Source: Oxalobacteraceae bacterium UBA6018
GTDB lineage: Bacteria > Pseudomonadota > Gammaproteobacteria > Burkholderiales > Burkholderiaceae_D
Reading direction: 5' to 3'
Assembly: GCA_002428015.1 (NCBI GenBank)
Contig: DIZW01000033.1
Span: 1 to 64,000 of the forward strand
Length of the DNA: 64,000 nucleotides
Shown here: positions 35,083-44,506 of the stretch, in pieces
How the letters are laid out: the number at the start of each line of letters is the position of its first letter
Numbering within the stretch: position 1 is the stretch's first letter
Notes under the pieces: model-generated
Seen by the model: the letters and a program-made list of their open reading frames with translations, nothing else
What the model was told of the DNA's origin: nothing
Databases searched by the model: none
Program-made: the position numbers and the translations under genes

Positions 35083-36072
35083 TTAGGCCTTGGCCCACTG
35101 GCGGAACCAAGTGGCGAAATGGTTCAAACCATCCTTGAGCGCGGTGGTCGGTGCGAAATCGACCCACGCGCGCAGGCGCTCCGTGTCGGCGTAGGTCGCC
35201 GGCACGTCGCCCGGCTGCATCGGCAGGAACTGCATGTCGGCCTTGACCCCGGTCACCTGCTCGAGGGTCTGGATGAAGTCGAGCACCGTGACCGGCTGGT
35301 GGTTGCCGATGTTGAACACCGCGTGCGGCGCGCGGCCCGCCTCGCCCGGCGTCGGCTTGAACAGCAGGCGCACCACGCCCTCGACGATGTCGTCGATGTA
35401 GGTGAAGTCGCGCGTGAGCTTGCCCTCGGCGAACACCGGGATCGGCTCGCCCTTGAGCATCTTCTCGGTGAAGCTGAAGTAGGCCATGTCGGGCCGGCCC
35501 CACGGTCCGTAGACGGTGAAGAAGCGCAGCCCGGTGGTGGGCAGCTGGAACAGGTGGCTGTACGAATAAGCCATCAGCTCATTCGATTTCTTGGTCGCCG
35601 CGTACAGCGACACCGGCTCGTCGACCCGGTCGCTCTCGCTGAACGGCACCTTGGCGTTCTGGCCGTACACGCTGCTGCTGCTGGCGTACAGCAGGTGCTG
35701 GACCTGGTGCTGGCGGCAGGCTTCGAGCATGTTGCCGAAGCCGACCAGGTTGGACTGGACGTAGGCGGCCGGGTTCTGCAGCGAGTAGCGCACCCCGGCC
35801 TGGGCCGCCAGGTGCACCACCAGGGTCGGCTTGACCCGGTCGAACAGGGCCGTGACCTGGGCCGCGTCGGCCAGTTCCACCGTCAGGCATTCGACCCCGG
35901 CCGGGGTCAGGAGGGCCTGCACGCGGTCGTGCTTGAGCTGGGGCGTGTAGTAGTCGTTGAAGTTGTCGCAGCCGACCACCCGATGCCCCATGGCGGCCAG
36001 GCGGGCCGCCACGAAACTGCCGACGAAGCCGGCCGCGCCCGTCACCAGGACCGTGTGCGGGCCGCCCGTCAT
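35083..36072 (-). CDS. NAD-dependent nucleotide-sugar epimerase (UDP-glucuronate 4-epimerase type)
   Basis: 329 aa, extended SDR. Glycine motif VLVTGAAGFVGSFVAARL at the N-terminus; active-site YAATKKSNE (YxxxK) and SSSSVYGQNAKVPF; GLRFFTVYGPWGRPDMAYF is typical of UDP-glucuronate epimerases. It overlaps the UDP-glucose dehydrogenase gene by ATGA, so the pair probably makes UDP-GlcA then UDP-GalA for the EPS. Confidence 0.9.
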   Translation of the reverse strand: MTGGPHTVLVTGAAGFVGSFVAARLAAMGHRVVGCDNFNDYYTPQLKHDRVQALLTPAGVECLTVELADAAQVTALFDRVKPTLVVHLAAQAGVRYSLQNPAAYVQSNLVGFGNMLEACRQHQVQHLLYASSSSVYGQNAKVPFSESDRVDEPVSLYAATKKSNELMAYSYSHLFQLPTTGLRFFTVYGPWGRPDMAYFSFTEKMLKGEPIPVFAEGKLTRDFTYIDDIVEGVVRLLFKPTPGEAGRAPHAVFNIGNHQPVTVLDFIQTLEQVTGVKADMQFLPMQPGDVPATYADTERLRAWVDFAPTTALKDGLNHFATWFRQWAKA

Positions 36073-37433
36073 GCGCGGAAGTCCTTGCTGGTGCGGCCGA
36101 TGCCCTCGTAGCGCAGGCCGGCCGCGGCCACCGTCTCCGGGTCGTAGATGTTACGGCCGTCGAACACGGCCTTGCCGCGCAGGGTCGCGGCCAGGCCGGC
36201 GAAGTCCGGCGCGCGGAATTCCTTCCACTCCGTCACCAGCACCAGGGCATCGGCGTCGCTGGCCGCTTCCTTGGCCGAGGCGGCGATCGTCAGGCGCTCG
36301 GCGCACAGCGCCTCGCCGTGCTCGGCCACGAGAATGCGCTGCGCTTCCTCGCTGGCGACCGGGTCGTAGGCGCGCACCTTGGCGCCGGCGGCGAACAGGG
36401 CGCGGATCAGCACCAGGCTGGGCGCCTCGCGCATGTCGTCGGTGTTGGGCTTGAACGACATGCCCCACAGCGCGATGGTCTTGCCGGCCAGGCCGGCGGC
36501 GCCGTAGTGGCGCACCAGCTTGTTGAACAACACGTTCTTCTGGTGCTCGTTGACGGTCTCGGTGGCGTTGAGCACGTGCAGCTGCTGGTCCAGGGTGGAG
36601 GCGGTCTTGATCAGGGCCTTGACGTCTTTCGGGAAGCAGGAGCCGCCGTAGCCCATGCCGGCGTACAGGAACTGCGGGCCGATGCGCGGGTCCAGGCCCA
36701 TGCCCAGGCGCACCGACTCGATGTCCGCGCCGAGCAGCTCGGCCAGGTTGGCCAGCTCGTTCATGAAGCTGATGCGGGTGGCCAGCATGGCGTTGGCGGC
36801 GTACTTGGTCAGCTCGGCGCTGCGGATGTCCATCTCCACCAGCTTCTCGTGGTTGCGGCTGAACGGGCCGTACAGCTGGCGCATCAGCTTGGTGGCGCGC
36901 GCGTCGTCGCTGCCGACCACGATCCGGTCCGGCTTCATGAAGTCTTCGATGGCCGCGCCTTCCTTGAGGAATTCGGGATTGCTGACCACGGCGAACTCGA
37001 TGCGCACGCCGCGCTTGTCGAGCTCGTCGCTGATGGCCTTGCGCACCTTGTCGGCGGTGCCGACCGGCACGGTCGACTTGTCGACCACGACGATCGGCTT
37101 GGTGATGCGCTGGCCGATGCTGCGCGCGGCCGACAGGATATGGGTGAGGTCGGCGCTGCCGTCCTCGTCAGGAGGTGTGCCGACCGCCAGGAAGATCACT
37201 TCGGCGTGCTCGACCGCGAGGTCGTAGCTGGTCGAGAACGACATGCGGCCGGCCTGCGCGTTGCGCACGACCATCGCGTCCAGGCCCGGTTCGTGGATCG
37301 GGATGCCGCCCGCGTTGAGCATGGCGATCTTGCGCTCGTCCACGTCCAGGCACAGCACGGTGTTGCCGACGTCGGCAAAACAAGCTCCGGAAACCAGGCC
37401 GACGTAGCCTGAGCCAATGATTGTGATTTTCAT
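36069..37433 (-). CDS. ugd: UDP-glucose 6-dehydrogenase
   Basis: 454 aa. N-terminal NAD motif KITIIGSGYVGLVSGACFAD; GTPPDEDGSADLTHI; PEFLKEGAAIEDFMKPDRIV; catalytic Cys in GMGYGGSCFPKDVKAL; C-terminal domain ALWGMSFKPNTDDMREAPS. ATG at 37433 is chosen over an upstream in-frame start because the dinucleotide-binding motif begins there. Oxidises UDP-glucose to UDP-glucuronate; epimerase gene overlaps downstream. Confidence 0.95.
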   Translation of the reverse strand: MKITIIGSGYVGLVSGACFADVGNTVLCLDVDERKIAMLNAGGIPIHEPGLDAMVVRNAQAGRMSFSTSYDLAVEHAEVIFLAVGTPPDEDGSADLTHILSAARSIGQRITKPIVVVDKSTVPVGTADKVRKAISDELDKRGVRIEFAVVSNPEFLKEGAAIEDFMKPDRIVVGSDDARATKLMRQLYGPFSRNHEKLVEMDIRSAELTKYAANAMLATRISFMNELANLAELLGADIESVRLGMGLDPRIGPQFLYAGMGYGGSCFPKDVKALIKTASTLDQQLHVLNATETVNEHQKNVLFNKLVRHYGAAGLAGKTIALWGMSFKPNTDDMREAPSLVLIRALFAAGAKVRAYDPVASEEAQRILVAEHGEALCAERLTIAASAKEAASDADALVLVTEWKEFRAPDFAGLAATLRGKAVFDGRNIYDPETVAAAGLRYEGIGRTSKDFRA

Positions 37434-37786
37434 AGCGTTTTTTTCTTGGTGATGACGATGGGATACCGCGAAGACGATAGGTAAGCGCCACATGCCCTGT
37501 GCAGCGCGGGGGCCGACGGCCGTTTGTCGCGACGCAACAGCGCGCGGGTCAAGCCCCGATTATGAGGATAAAAGTTCGATTTCAGCAAGCAAATTTCAAT
37601 TGTGCGGCAGCAACTTTATTTGCTAACTGTTGCATAATTTCCCTACGCTTACTATTACACTCCTGTAAAATTATACTTTCAATTTTTACATCAGTAAACC
37701 AGCGCACACATTTCCCGGGGACAAAACCTTTCCGCTGGTCAGCGCCATGCGATACTGGCGGCCATTTGCACTGTTCACCTGACAAG
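37434..37786. other. Divergent promoter region, ugd / glycosyltransferase
   Basis: 353 bp, AT-rich in the middle (37560-37700). On the plus strand TTGCAT-N17-TATTAC (about 37630-37660) is a fair sigma-70 match for the glycosyltransferase operon. No gene or known motif is recognised. Confidence 0.4.
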
Positions 37787-38983
37787 ATGAAGCTACTCAC
37801 CTTCAGCACCCTGTTTCCCAATGCGGAACAACCGAATCACGGCATCTTCGTCGAAACCCGGCTGCGCTACCTGGTCGCCAGCGGACAGGTCGAGTCGCGC
37901 GTGGTCGCGCCGGTGCCCTGGTTCCCGCTGCGCCACGCGCGCTTCGGGCACTACGCGGCCCTGGCGCGGGTGCCGGCGCGCGAGCAGCGCCACGGGCTGA
38001 AGATCGTCCATCCGCGCTACCTGGTGCTTCCCAAGGTGGGCATGCAGGTGACGCCGCTGCTGATGGCGCGCGCGGCCCGCTCGGCCGTCGCCCGCATTCT
38101 CGACGAGGGCTACGACTTCGACGTCATCGACGCCCACTATTTCTATCCGGACGGGGTGGCCGCCGTCATGCTGGGCAAGTATTTCAACAAGCCGGTGACC
38201 ATCACCGCGCGCGGCACCGACATCAACCTGATTCCGCGCTTCCCGCTGCCGCGCAAGATGATCCTGTGGGCCGCGCGCAACGCCAAGGGCGTGATCACCG
38301 TGTGCAACGCGCTCAAGGATGAAATGGTCGAGCTGGGCGTGGCCGCCAGCAGCATCACCCCGCTGCGCAACGGGGTCGACCTGCAGCGCTTCGCGCCGGG
38401 CGACCGCGGCGCCGCCCGCGCCGCCCTCGGCCTGACCCATTTCACCCTGTTGTCAGTGGGCCTGCTCGACCCGCGCAAGGGCCACGACCTGGTGATCCGT
38501 GCGCTGGTGGACCTGCCCGACGTACGCCTGATGATCGCCGGCATCGGTCCCGAGCGGCGCGCCCTGGAAACCCTGGCCCAGCAGCTCGGCGTGGCCGCGC
38601 GCGTGAGCTTCCTGGGTGGCGTGCCGCAAGTCGAGCTGGCGACCTACTACAATGCCGCCGACGTCCTGGTGCTGGCCTCGAGCCGCGAAGGCTGGGCCAA
38701 CGTACTGCTCGAATCGATGGCCTGCGGCACCCCGGTGGTGGCCAGCAACGTCTGGGGCACGCCGGAGGTGGTGGCCGCGCCCGAGGCCGGCCTGTTGATG
38801 TCCGAGCGCACCCCGGACGCCCTGGTCGACGCCGTCAACATGCTGCGCGCTGACTATCCGGACCACGGCGCCACGCGCCGCTACGCCGAGCGCTTCAGCT
38901 GGGACGCGACCACCCAGGGCCAGATCGACCTGTTCCAGAATATCGTCAACGACAACAACAGCATGGTAGGCCAAGCCGCGTGA
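37787..38983 (+). CDS. Glycosyltransferase family 4
   Basis: 398 aa, GT-B fold. Acceptor side: LLTFSTLFPNAEQPNHGIFV and DVIDAHYFYPDGVAAV; donor side: VGLLDPRKGHDLVIRAL, VLASSREGWANVLLESMACG and GTPVVASNVWGTPEVV. The frame is open upstream to 37499, but the ATG at 37787 is where GT4 homology starts. First gene of the second EPS transcription unit on the plus strand; the next gene overlaps it by GTGA. Confidence 0.88.
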   Translation: MKLLTFSTLFPNAEQPNHGIFVETRLRYLVASGQVESRVVAPVPWFPLRHARFGHYAALARVPAREQRHGLKIVHPRYLVLPKVGMQVTPLLMARAARSAVARILDEGYDFDVIDAHYFYPDGVAAVMLGKYFNKPVTITARGTDINLIPRFPLPRKMILWAARNAKGVITVCNALKDEMVELGVAASSITPLRNGVDLQRFAPGDRGAARAALGLTHFTLLSVGLLDPRKGHDLVIRALVDLPDVRLMIAGIGPERRALETLAQQLGVAARVSFLGGVPQVELATYYNAADVLVLASSREGWANVLLESMACGTPVVASNVWGTPEVVAAPEAGLLMSERTPDALVDAVNMLRADYPDHGATRRYAERFSWDATTQGQIDLFQNIVNDNNSMVGQAA

Positions 38984-40137
38984 AGATCCTTTACCACCAC
39001 CGTACCCGCTCCAAGGACGGCCAGTACGTGCACATCGAAGAAATGATCAACGCACTGCGGGCCCAGGGCCATGAGGTGATCATCGTGGCCCCGCCCAGCG
39101 CCGAGACCGAAGAGTTCGGCGCCGACGCCGGCCCGGTCGCCCTGCTCAAGCGCTACCTGCCGAAATGGTTCTACGAGATCATGGAACTGGGCTACAGCCT
39201 GGTGGCCTACCGGCGCCTGGCGCGCGCGGTGCGCCAGCACCAGCCGGACGTCCTGTACGAACGCTACAACCTGTTCCTGCCCGCCGGCGTCTGGCTGGCG
39301 CGCAAGTTCAAGCTGCCCATGCTGCTGGAGATCAACGCCCCTATCCTCGAGGAGCGCACCCGCTACGACGGCCTGGCGCTGACCCGGCTGGCGCGCTGGT
39401 CGCAGGCCTACGCCTGGCGCAACGCCGACATGGTGCTGCCCGTCACGCGCGTGCTGGGCGACATCGTCGCCTCCTACGGGGTCGACCCAGCCCGCATCGT
39501 GGTCATCCCCAACGGCATCAACGGCGAACGCTTCGGCGCCGCGCCCGACGTCGACAAGGCCAAGCAGGCGCTCGGCCTGCAGAACTACCTGGTGCTGGGC
39601 TTCACCGGCTTCGTGCGCGACTGGCACGGCCTGGACAAGGTGGTCGCCATGATCGCCCAGGATCCGCCGCAGGCGCGCCGCCACCTGCTGGTGGTCGGCG
39701 ACGGCCCCGTGCGCGCCACCCTGGAGCAGCAGGCGCGCGAGCTGGGCATCGCCGAGCGCGTGCACTTCACCGGCATCGTCGGGCGCGACGACGTGGCGCG
39801 CTACGTGGCCGCCTTCGACATCGCGCTGCAGCCGGCCGTGGTGGCCTACGCCTCGCCGCTCAAGCTGTTCGAGTACCTGGCGCTAGGCAAGGCCATCGTG
39901 GGGCCGGCCCAGCCCAACATCGAAGAAATCCTCAAGGAAGACTACAACGCGGTGCTGTTCGATCCGGACAGCAGCGACGGCCTGGCGCGCGCGATCGCGC
40001 GCCTGTCGGCCGACCCGGCGCTGCGCGCGACGGTTGCAGCGAATGCGCGCGCCACCATCGGGGAGCAAAAACTGACGTGGCACGAGAACGCGCTGCGCGT
40101 CACCGGACTGTTCGAACAGTTGGTACGCCGTGCGTGA
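38980..40137 (+). CDS. Exosortase A-associated glycosyltransferase family 4
   Basis: 385 aa. Starts KILYHHRTRSKDGQYVHIEE (the exosortase-associated GT4 signature), then EINAPILEERTRYDGLAL, VIPNGINGERF, FTGFVRDWHGLDKVV and YASPLKLFEYLALGKAIV. GTG start overlapping the upstream stop. Adds a sugar to the EPS repeat unit; the sugar is unknown. Confidence 0.9.
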   Translation: MKILYHHRTRSKDGQYVHIEEMINALRAQGHEVIIVAPPSAETEEFGADAGPVALLKRYLPKWFYEIMELGYSLVAYRRLARAVRQHQPDVLYERYNLFLPAGVWLARKFKLPMLLEINAPILEERTRYDGLALTRLARWSQAYAWRNADMVLPVTRVLGDIVASYGVDPARIVVIPNGINGERFGAAPDVDKAKQALGLQNYLVLGFTGFVRDWHGLDKVVAMIAQDPPQARRHLLVVGDGPVRATLEQQARELGIAERVHFTGIVGRDDVARYVAAFDIALQPAVVAYASPLKLFEYLALGKAIVGPAQPNIEEILKEDYNAVLFDPDSSDGLARAIARLSADPALRATVAANARATIGEQKLTWHENALRVTGLFEQLVRRA

Positions 40138-41422
40138 CGCACTCCTGTTCCTGATCGTCTTCGGCTCGATCCCCTTCATGCTGAAGCGGCCGGCGTTGGG
40201 CGCCATCATGTTCGCCTGGATCAGCCTGATGAACCCGCACCGCTTGACCTATGGAGCGGCTTACGATTTTCCGTTCGCAGCCTTGATGACGGCGGTAATC
40301 GTGGCATCGCTGCTGATGACCAAGTCCGAACGGAGCGTGCCCAGGACGCCGGTCACGATCACGCTACTGCTGTTTTGCGTGTGGATGACGATCACCAGTG
40401 TATTCGCCCTCGAACCGGACGTCGCCTGGACCGAATGGAACCGGGTCATGAAGACGCTCGGCATGATCTTCCTCACCATCGCCGTGTTGCGCAGCGAAAC
40501 TGACATCAAGCTGATGACGGTCGTGGTCGCGCTATCGCTCGGTTTCTGGGGCCTGAAAGGCGGCGTCTTCACCATCAAGTCCGGCGGCGGCAGCCACGTG
40601 TTTGGACCCGATAACAGCTATATCGGCGACAACAACGCGCTGGCCCTGGCGCTGATCACCGCCCTGCCGCTGATCTGGTACCTCAAGCTGCAGGTACGCT
40701 CGAAGATCATCCAGCTTGGACTAACCGGCCTGTCGGCCCTGACCCTGGTGTCGGCGGCCGGCTCCTACTCGCGCGGCGCCTTGCTCGCTGGAGGCGCCAT
40801 GCTTACACTGCTGTGGCTAAAGAGCCGCAACAAGGTCAGGATGGGAATTGCCCTCGCGCTTCTGGCGCCGCTGATGTACGCGGTGATGCCGGAGCAGTGG
40901 TTCGGGCGCATGGAGACGATCGACAACTATAACCAGGACGAATCAGCGCTCGGCCGGATCAATGCGTGGTGGTTCGCGTTCAACGTGGCCAAATCCCATT
41001 TCTTCGGCGGCGGCTACCGCGTCTTTACCCATCGCCAGTTCGCCATCTACGCGCCCGATCCGCTCAACCACCATGCGGCCCACAGTATCTACTTCCAGGT
41101 ACTGGGCGAACACGGCTTTATCGGCCTGGCCCTGTTCGTCACGTTTCTGTTCGCGGGGTGGCGCACCGGTAGCCGCATTATCGCGCACTGTCGTGGCCGG
41201 GAGGACCTCAAGTGGGCTTCCCTGCTGGCGGCGATGGCGCAGGCCAGTATCGTCGGCTACGCGGTGGGCGGCGCCTTCCTGACCCTGGCCTATTACGACC
41301 TGATTTATTACATCATCGCGCTGCTGGTGGTGACCGAGCGTCTGGTATTGGCGCCGGCAGTTGCGAGCACGGCGGCCACGGCGCCAGGCGTGGACGCGGC
41401 GCTGCCGAAGGCGGTGCGATGA
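40130..41422 (+). CDS. Putative O-glycosylation ligase / polymerase, exosortase A-associated
   Basis: 430 aa, about 11 membrane helices, Wzy/O-antigen-ligase superfamily. LMNPHRLTYGAAYDFPFA near the start and the periplasmic loop GSYSRGALLAGG ... HHAAHSIYFQVLGEHG fit this family (conserved Arg and His). It probably polymerises EPS repeats or ligates glycan to cargo proteins (known only by association). GTG start overlapping the previous gene by 8 bp; ATGA overlap with the next. Confidence 0.87.
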   Translation: MRDALLFLIVFGSIPFMLKRPALGAIMFAWISLMNPHRLTYGAAYDFPFAALMTAVIVASLLMTKSERSVPRTPVTITLLLFCVWMTITSVFALEPDVAWTEWNRVMKTLGMIFLTIAVLRSETDIKLMTVVVALSLGFWGLKGGVFTIKSGGGSHVFGPDNSYIGDNNALALALITALPLIWYLKLQVRSKIIQLGLTGLSALTLVSAAGSYSRGALLAGGAMLTLLWLKSRNKVRMGIALALLAPLMYAVMPEQWFGRMETIDNYNQDESALGRINAWWFAFNVAKSHFFGGGYRVFTHRQFAIYAPDPLNHHAAHSIYFQVLGEHGFIGLALFVTFLFAGWRTGSRIIAHCRGREDLKWASLLAAMAQASIVGYAVGGAFLTLAYYDLIYYIIALLVVTERLVLAPAVASTAATAPGVDAALPKAVR

Positions 41423-42399
41423 GCGCTTACCTTGCCTCGCAGCGCCCGCTGGCGCGCATCGTGCGCTGGATCGGCGACACGCTCGCGCTGCGCAGGCGTA
41501 CCGATCCGCGCCTGTGCATCATCAACTATCACCGCATTCTCGAAAGCGCCGATCCGTTGCTGGTGGCCGACCCCGACGTGGCCACCTTCCGCTGGCAGAT
41601 GAAGGTGCTGGCCGACTGTTTCAACGTGCTGCCCCTCGACCAGGCGATGGATGGCCTGACGCGTGGCCAATTGCCGCCGCGCGCGGTGTGCATCACATTC
41701 GACGACGGCTATCGCTCGACCCATGACCTGGCGCTGCCCGTGCTGCGGGAGTTCGGCCTGCCTGCCACCGTGTTCGTGGCGACAGGCTTCGTGGGCGAGG
41801 GAAACATGTGGAACGACTACATTCTCGAAGCGGTGCGTGTGATGCAGGGCGAACGGCTCGACTTGGCCGCGTTAGGCCTGGGGTCGTTTCCGCTGACCCC
41901 GCTCAGCGCGCGCCTGGAGTCCATCGAGCGGCTCACGGAGCAGGCAAAATATTTGCCGCCGGCGCAACGCCAGGCCTTGATCGAGCATCTGACTGGCAGC
42001 GCCTCGCTCAGCGGCGCCAGCCTGATGGTCGACCGTGCCATGGTCCGGGCGCTGGCCACGCAAGGCATTGAAATTGGCGCGCATACGATCTCGCATCCCA
42101 TCCTGCTCAAGCTGGATGATGCGGATGCGCTGCACGAGATGGTGGAGAGCAAACGGGTGCTGGAGCAGATTCTGCAGAAGGAAGTGCGCTACTTCGCCTA
42201 TCCCAACGGCAAGGAAGGGCTGGACTTCGACGCGCGCCACGTGAGCATGGCGCGCCAGGCCGGCTTTGCTGCGGCGTTCACCACCGCCATGGGCGCTGCC
42301 TGCGGCGCGGACGACCGCTACGCCTTGCCGCGCAGCAGGCCGTGGGACAATGCGCCGCTGCTGTTCGCGGTCCGTCTGCTGCGCTGGCTTGCGCGCTAG
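41419..42399 (+). CDS. Polysaccharide deacetylase-family protein
   Basis: 326 aa. NodB fold: LCIINYHRI, AVCITFDDGYRSTHDLALPVL (metal Asp), IEIGAHTISHPIL (His pair), and EVRYFAYPNGKEGLDF. Overlaps the ligase gene by ATGA. Second of the three deacetylases; specificity unknown. Confidence 0.87.
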   Translation: MSAYLASQRPLARIVRWIGDTLALRRRTDPRLCIINYHRILESADPLLVADPDVATFRWQMKVLADCFNVLPLDQAMDGLTRGQLPPRAVCITFDDGYRSTHDLALPVLREFGLPATVFVATGFVGEGNMWNDYILEAVRVMQGERLDLAALGLGSFPLTPLSARLESIERLTEQAKYLPPAQRQALIEHLTGSASLSGASLMVDRAMVRALATQGIEIGAHTISHPILLKLDDADALHEMVESKRVLEQILQKEVRYFAYPNGKEGLDFDARHVSMARQAGFAAAFTTAMGAACGADDRYALPRSRPWDNAPLLFAVRLLRWLAR

Positions 42400-42470
42400 G
42401 CACAGGTCAACGAGTAACGCCAGTTCAGTTCGCATCTTTAAGTACACCAATTGGTATTAAAAGGCACAAC

Positions 42471-43475
42471 ATGAAACAACCGCACGAGATGTCACAGTGT
42501 ACCGTGCCCGTCGGGCCGGCCGAACCGGTGGACGTGAGCGTGATTATTCCCGCGTTCAACGCCGCGTCAACGGTCGTGCGCGCGCTCGACTCGGTGCGTG
42601 CGCAGCGCGGGCTGGCCGTCGAAGTGATCGTCGTCAACGACGGCAGCCGTGACAACACGGAGGCCGTGGTAACAGCGGCGATCCAGCCCGGCGAGCGCAT
42701 GGTGCTGCTTAACACGGCCCGCAATAGTGGAGTGTCGGCCGCCCGCAACCTCGGCTTGCGCCACGCGCGCGGAAAATACGTGGCATTCCTGGACGCGGAC
42801 GATATCTGGCTGCCCGGGAAACTGCGGCTGCAAGTCGATGCCATCATGGCCGACCCGGCTATTACGCTGGTGTCGTGTAACAGCCAGATGACGGCGCCCG
42901 ACGGACGTGCGCTCAAGGAGGGCCACGTGAACCGCCCTCCCGTGCAAGGGCGCGACGCATGGAAGACGCTGCTGGTTTACAACTTCATTCCGACGCCAAC
43001 CGTGTTGAGCTATACCAAACTGGTGCAGGAACTGGGCGGATTCGACGAAAACCTGGCCGTGGGCGAAGACCTCGACCTGTGGATCAAGCTGGGTACACGC
43101 GGCAAGATCGTGGCGCTGCCCCAAATCCTGATCAATTATTATGATATTGCCAATAGCCTGATGAAACGGCACGGTGAGCAAACCGCCATTATCGTGCTGC
43201 CGATGATCGAGAAACACCTGCGCGAGCAAAGCGCACAGCTGAACAGTGCGGAGCTGCGCGCCATCCGCGGCCAGCGCGCCTACCAGATCGCATGCGACCT
43301 GTTTTTCTCGGGCAGCTACCATGCCAGCGTGCCCCTATTTCTCAAGGCAGCGGGCTATGGCACCCGTCCCCTCAAAAGTTGCTCATATGTGCCACGCGCC
43401 ATCTGGCGGGCGAGCACGCGTGCGATCGGCCGGGCACTAGGTTTGGGCAATACGTCGGCAAAGGATGCGTTGTGA
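42471..43475 (+). CDS. Glycosyltransferase family 2
   Basis: 334 aa, GT-A fold: VSVIIPAFNAASTVVRALDS, VIVVNDGSRDNTEAVV, ARGKYVAFLDADDIWLP (DxD). AAAAGG ribosome site before ATG at 42471; earlier in-frame sequence belongs to the previous gene. The C-terminus has a short basic region rather than membrane helices. Confidence 0.9.
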   Translation: MKQPHEMSQCTVPVGPAEPVDVSVIIPAFNAASTVVRALDSVRAQRGLAVEVIVVNDGSRDNTEAVVTAAIQPGERMVLLNTARNSGVSAARNLGLRHARGKYVAFLDADDIWLPGKLRLQVDAIMADPAITLVSCNSQMTAPDGRALKEGHVNRPPVQGRDAWKTLLVYNFIPTPTVLSYTKLVQELGGFDENLAVGEDLDLWIKLGTRGKIVALPQILINYYDIANSLMKRHGEQTAIIVLPMIEKHLREQSAQLNSAELRAIRGQRAYQIACDLFFSGSYHASVPLFLKAAGYGTRPLKSCSYVPRAIWRASTRAIGRALGLGNTSAKDAL

Positions 43476-44506
43476 AGCAGTTGATCAAGAAGGTGGCGTA
43501 TCACGCTGGTGTCTTGCCGGCGCTGCACCGGTTTCGCAACCGCGGCACCCTGACGGTGGCGATGTTTCACCGGATCGTGCCGGCCAGCGATGACCGCCAC
43601 CGCGGCGCCGACCCGGAGTGGACCATGACGCCCGACACCTTCGAGCGTTGCCTGCGTTTTTTCAAGCGCCACTATCATATCGTGAGCGCCGAGCAGGTAT
43701 TCGCCGCGATGCGGGGCGAGCGCATGCTGCCCGGCCCTAGCCTGCTGGTCACGTTTGACGACGGTTGGGCCGACACGGCAGAGTTCGCGCAACCGCTGCT
43801 GGCCCGCCACGGCGTGCCGGCACTGGTGTTTGTCGCCGGTTGCGCAATCGACAGCGCTGCTCCGTTCTGGCAGGAGCATGTCTATAGCATGCTTGCCGCC
43901 CGTGACGGCGCGATGGCCCAGCTCGATGCACTGCTCGGTCAGCATGGCGTTTCCGCCGCGTTGCCGGACCATGCCGACGAGGGTGCCATCCGCGATGCCA
44001 TTGCCTTGCTTGAGCGACAGGCGCCGTCGCTGCGCACACTCATCATCGGCGCACTCGACACCGCGCCGGTGGGGGCGCCGCCGGCAATGATGTCGCAGGC
44101 GCAACTGCGCGCGCTGCGCGATGCCGGGGTAGCCATCGGTGGCCATGGCATGGAGCACATTCCGTTGACCAAAGCCGACGACCTCGCAGCCGAACTCGGC
44201 CAGGCGCAGCGCTGCCTGGCGCACCATCTCGGCCAGCCGGTCATCGAATCGATGTCCTTCCCGCACGGTGCGCAATCGCCGGGCGTGATCGCAGCCTGCA
44301 AGGCGGCAGGCTATCGTTACCTGTTTAGCAGTGTACCTCTGCTGGTCGACCCGCGCTCCAGCCAAGCCCGCACCGGACCGCTGGGCCGTATCCACATTTC
44401 CGAGCGCGCCTTGCTCGACGCCGGTGGTCGCTTCCAGCCGGCCCTATTGGCGACCTGGCTATTCCTGCGCCCCGTCGCGGCGGCCGAGGGGGCTTCCGGT
44501 GGATAA
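43472..44506 (+). CDS. Polysaccharide deacetylase-family protein
   Basis: 344 aa. LTVAMFHRIVP, LLVTFDDGWADTAEFAQPLL (metal Asp), VAIGGHGMEHIPLTKA (His), SMSFPHGAQSPGV. GTG start with AAGGATG, overlapping the GT2 stop by GTGA. Third deacetylase of the EPS locus; its insert between DDGWAD and GGHGMEH (about 100 residues) is longer than in the other two. Confidence 0.87.
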   Translation: MKQLIKKVAYHAGVLPALHRFRNRGTLTVAMFHRIVPASDDRHRGADPEWTMTPDTFERCLRFFKRHYHIVSAEQVFAAMRGERMLPGPSLLVTFDDGWADTAEFAQPLLARHGVPALVFVAGCAIDSAAPFWQEHVYSMLAARDGAMAQLDALLGQHGVSAALPDHADEGAIRDAIALLERQAPSLRTLIIGALDTAPVGAPPAMMSQAQLRALRDAGVAIGGHGMEHIPLTKADDLAAELGQAQRCLAHHLGQPVIESMSFPHGAQSPGVIAACKAAGYRYLFSSVPLLVDPRSSQARTGPLGRIHISERALLDAGGRFQPALLATWLFLRPVAAAEGASGG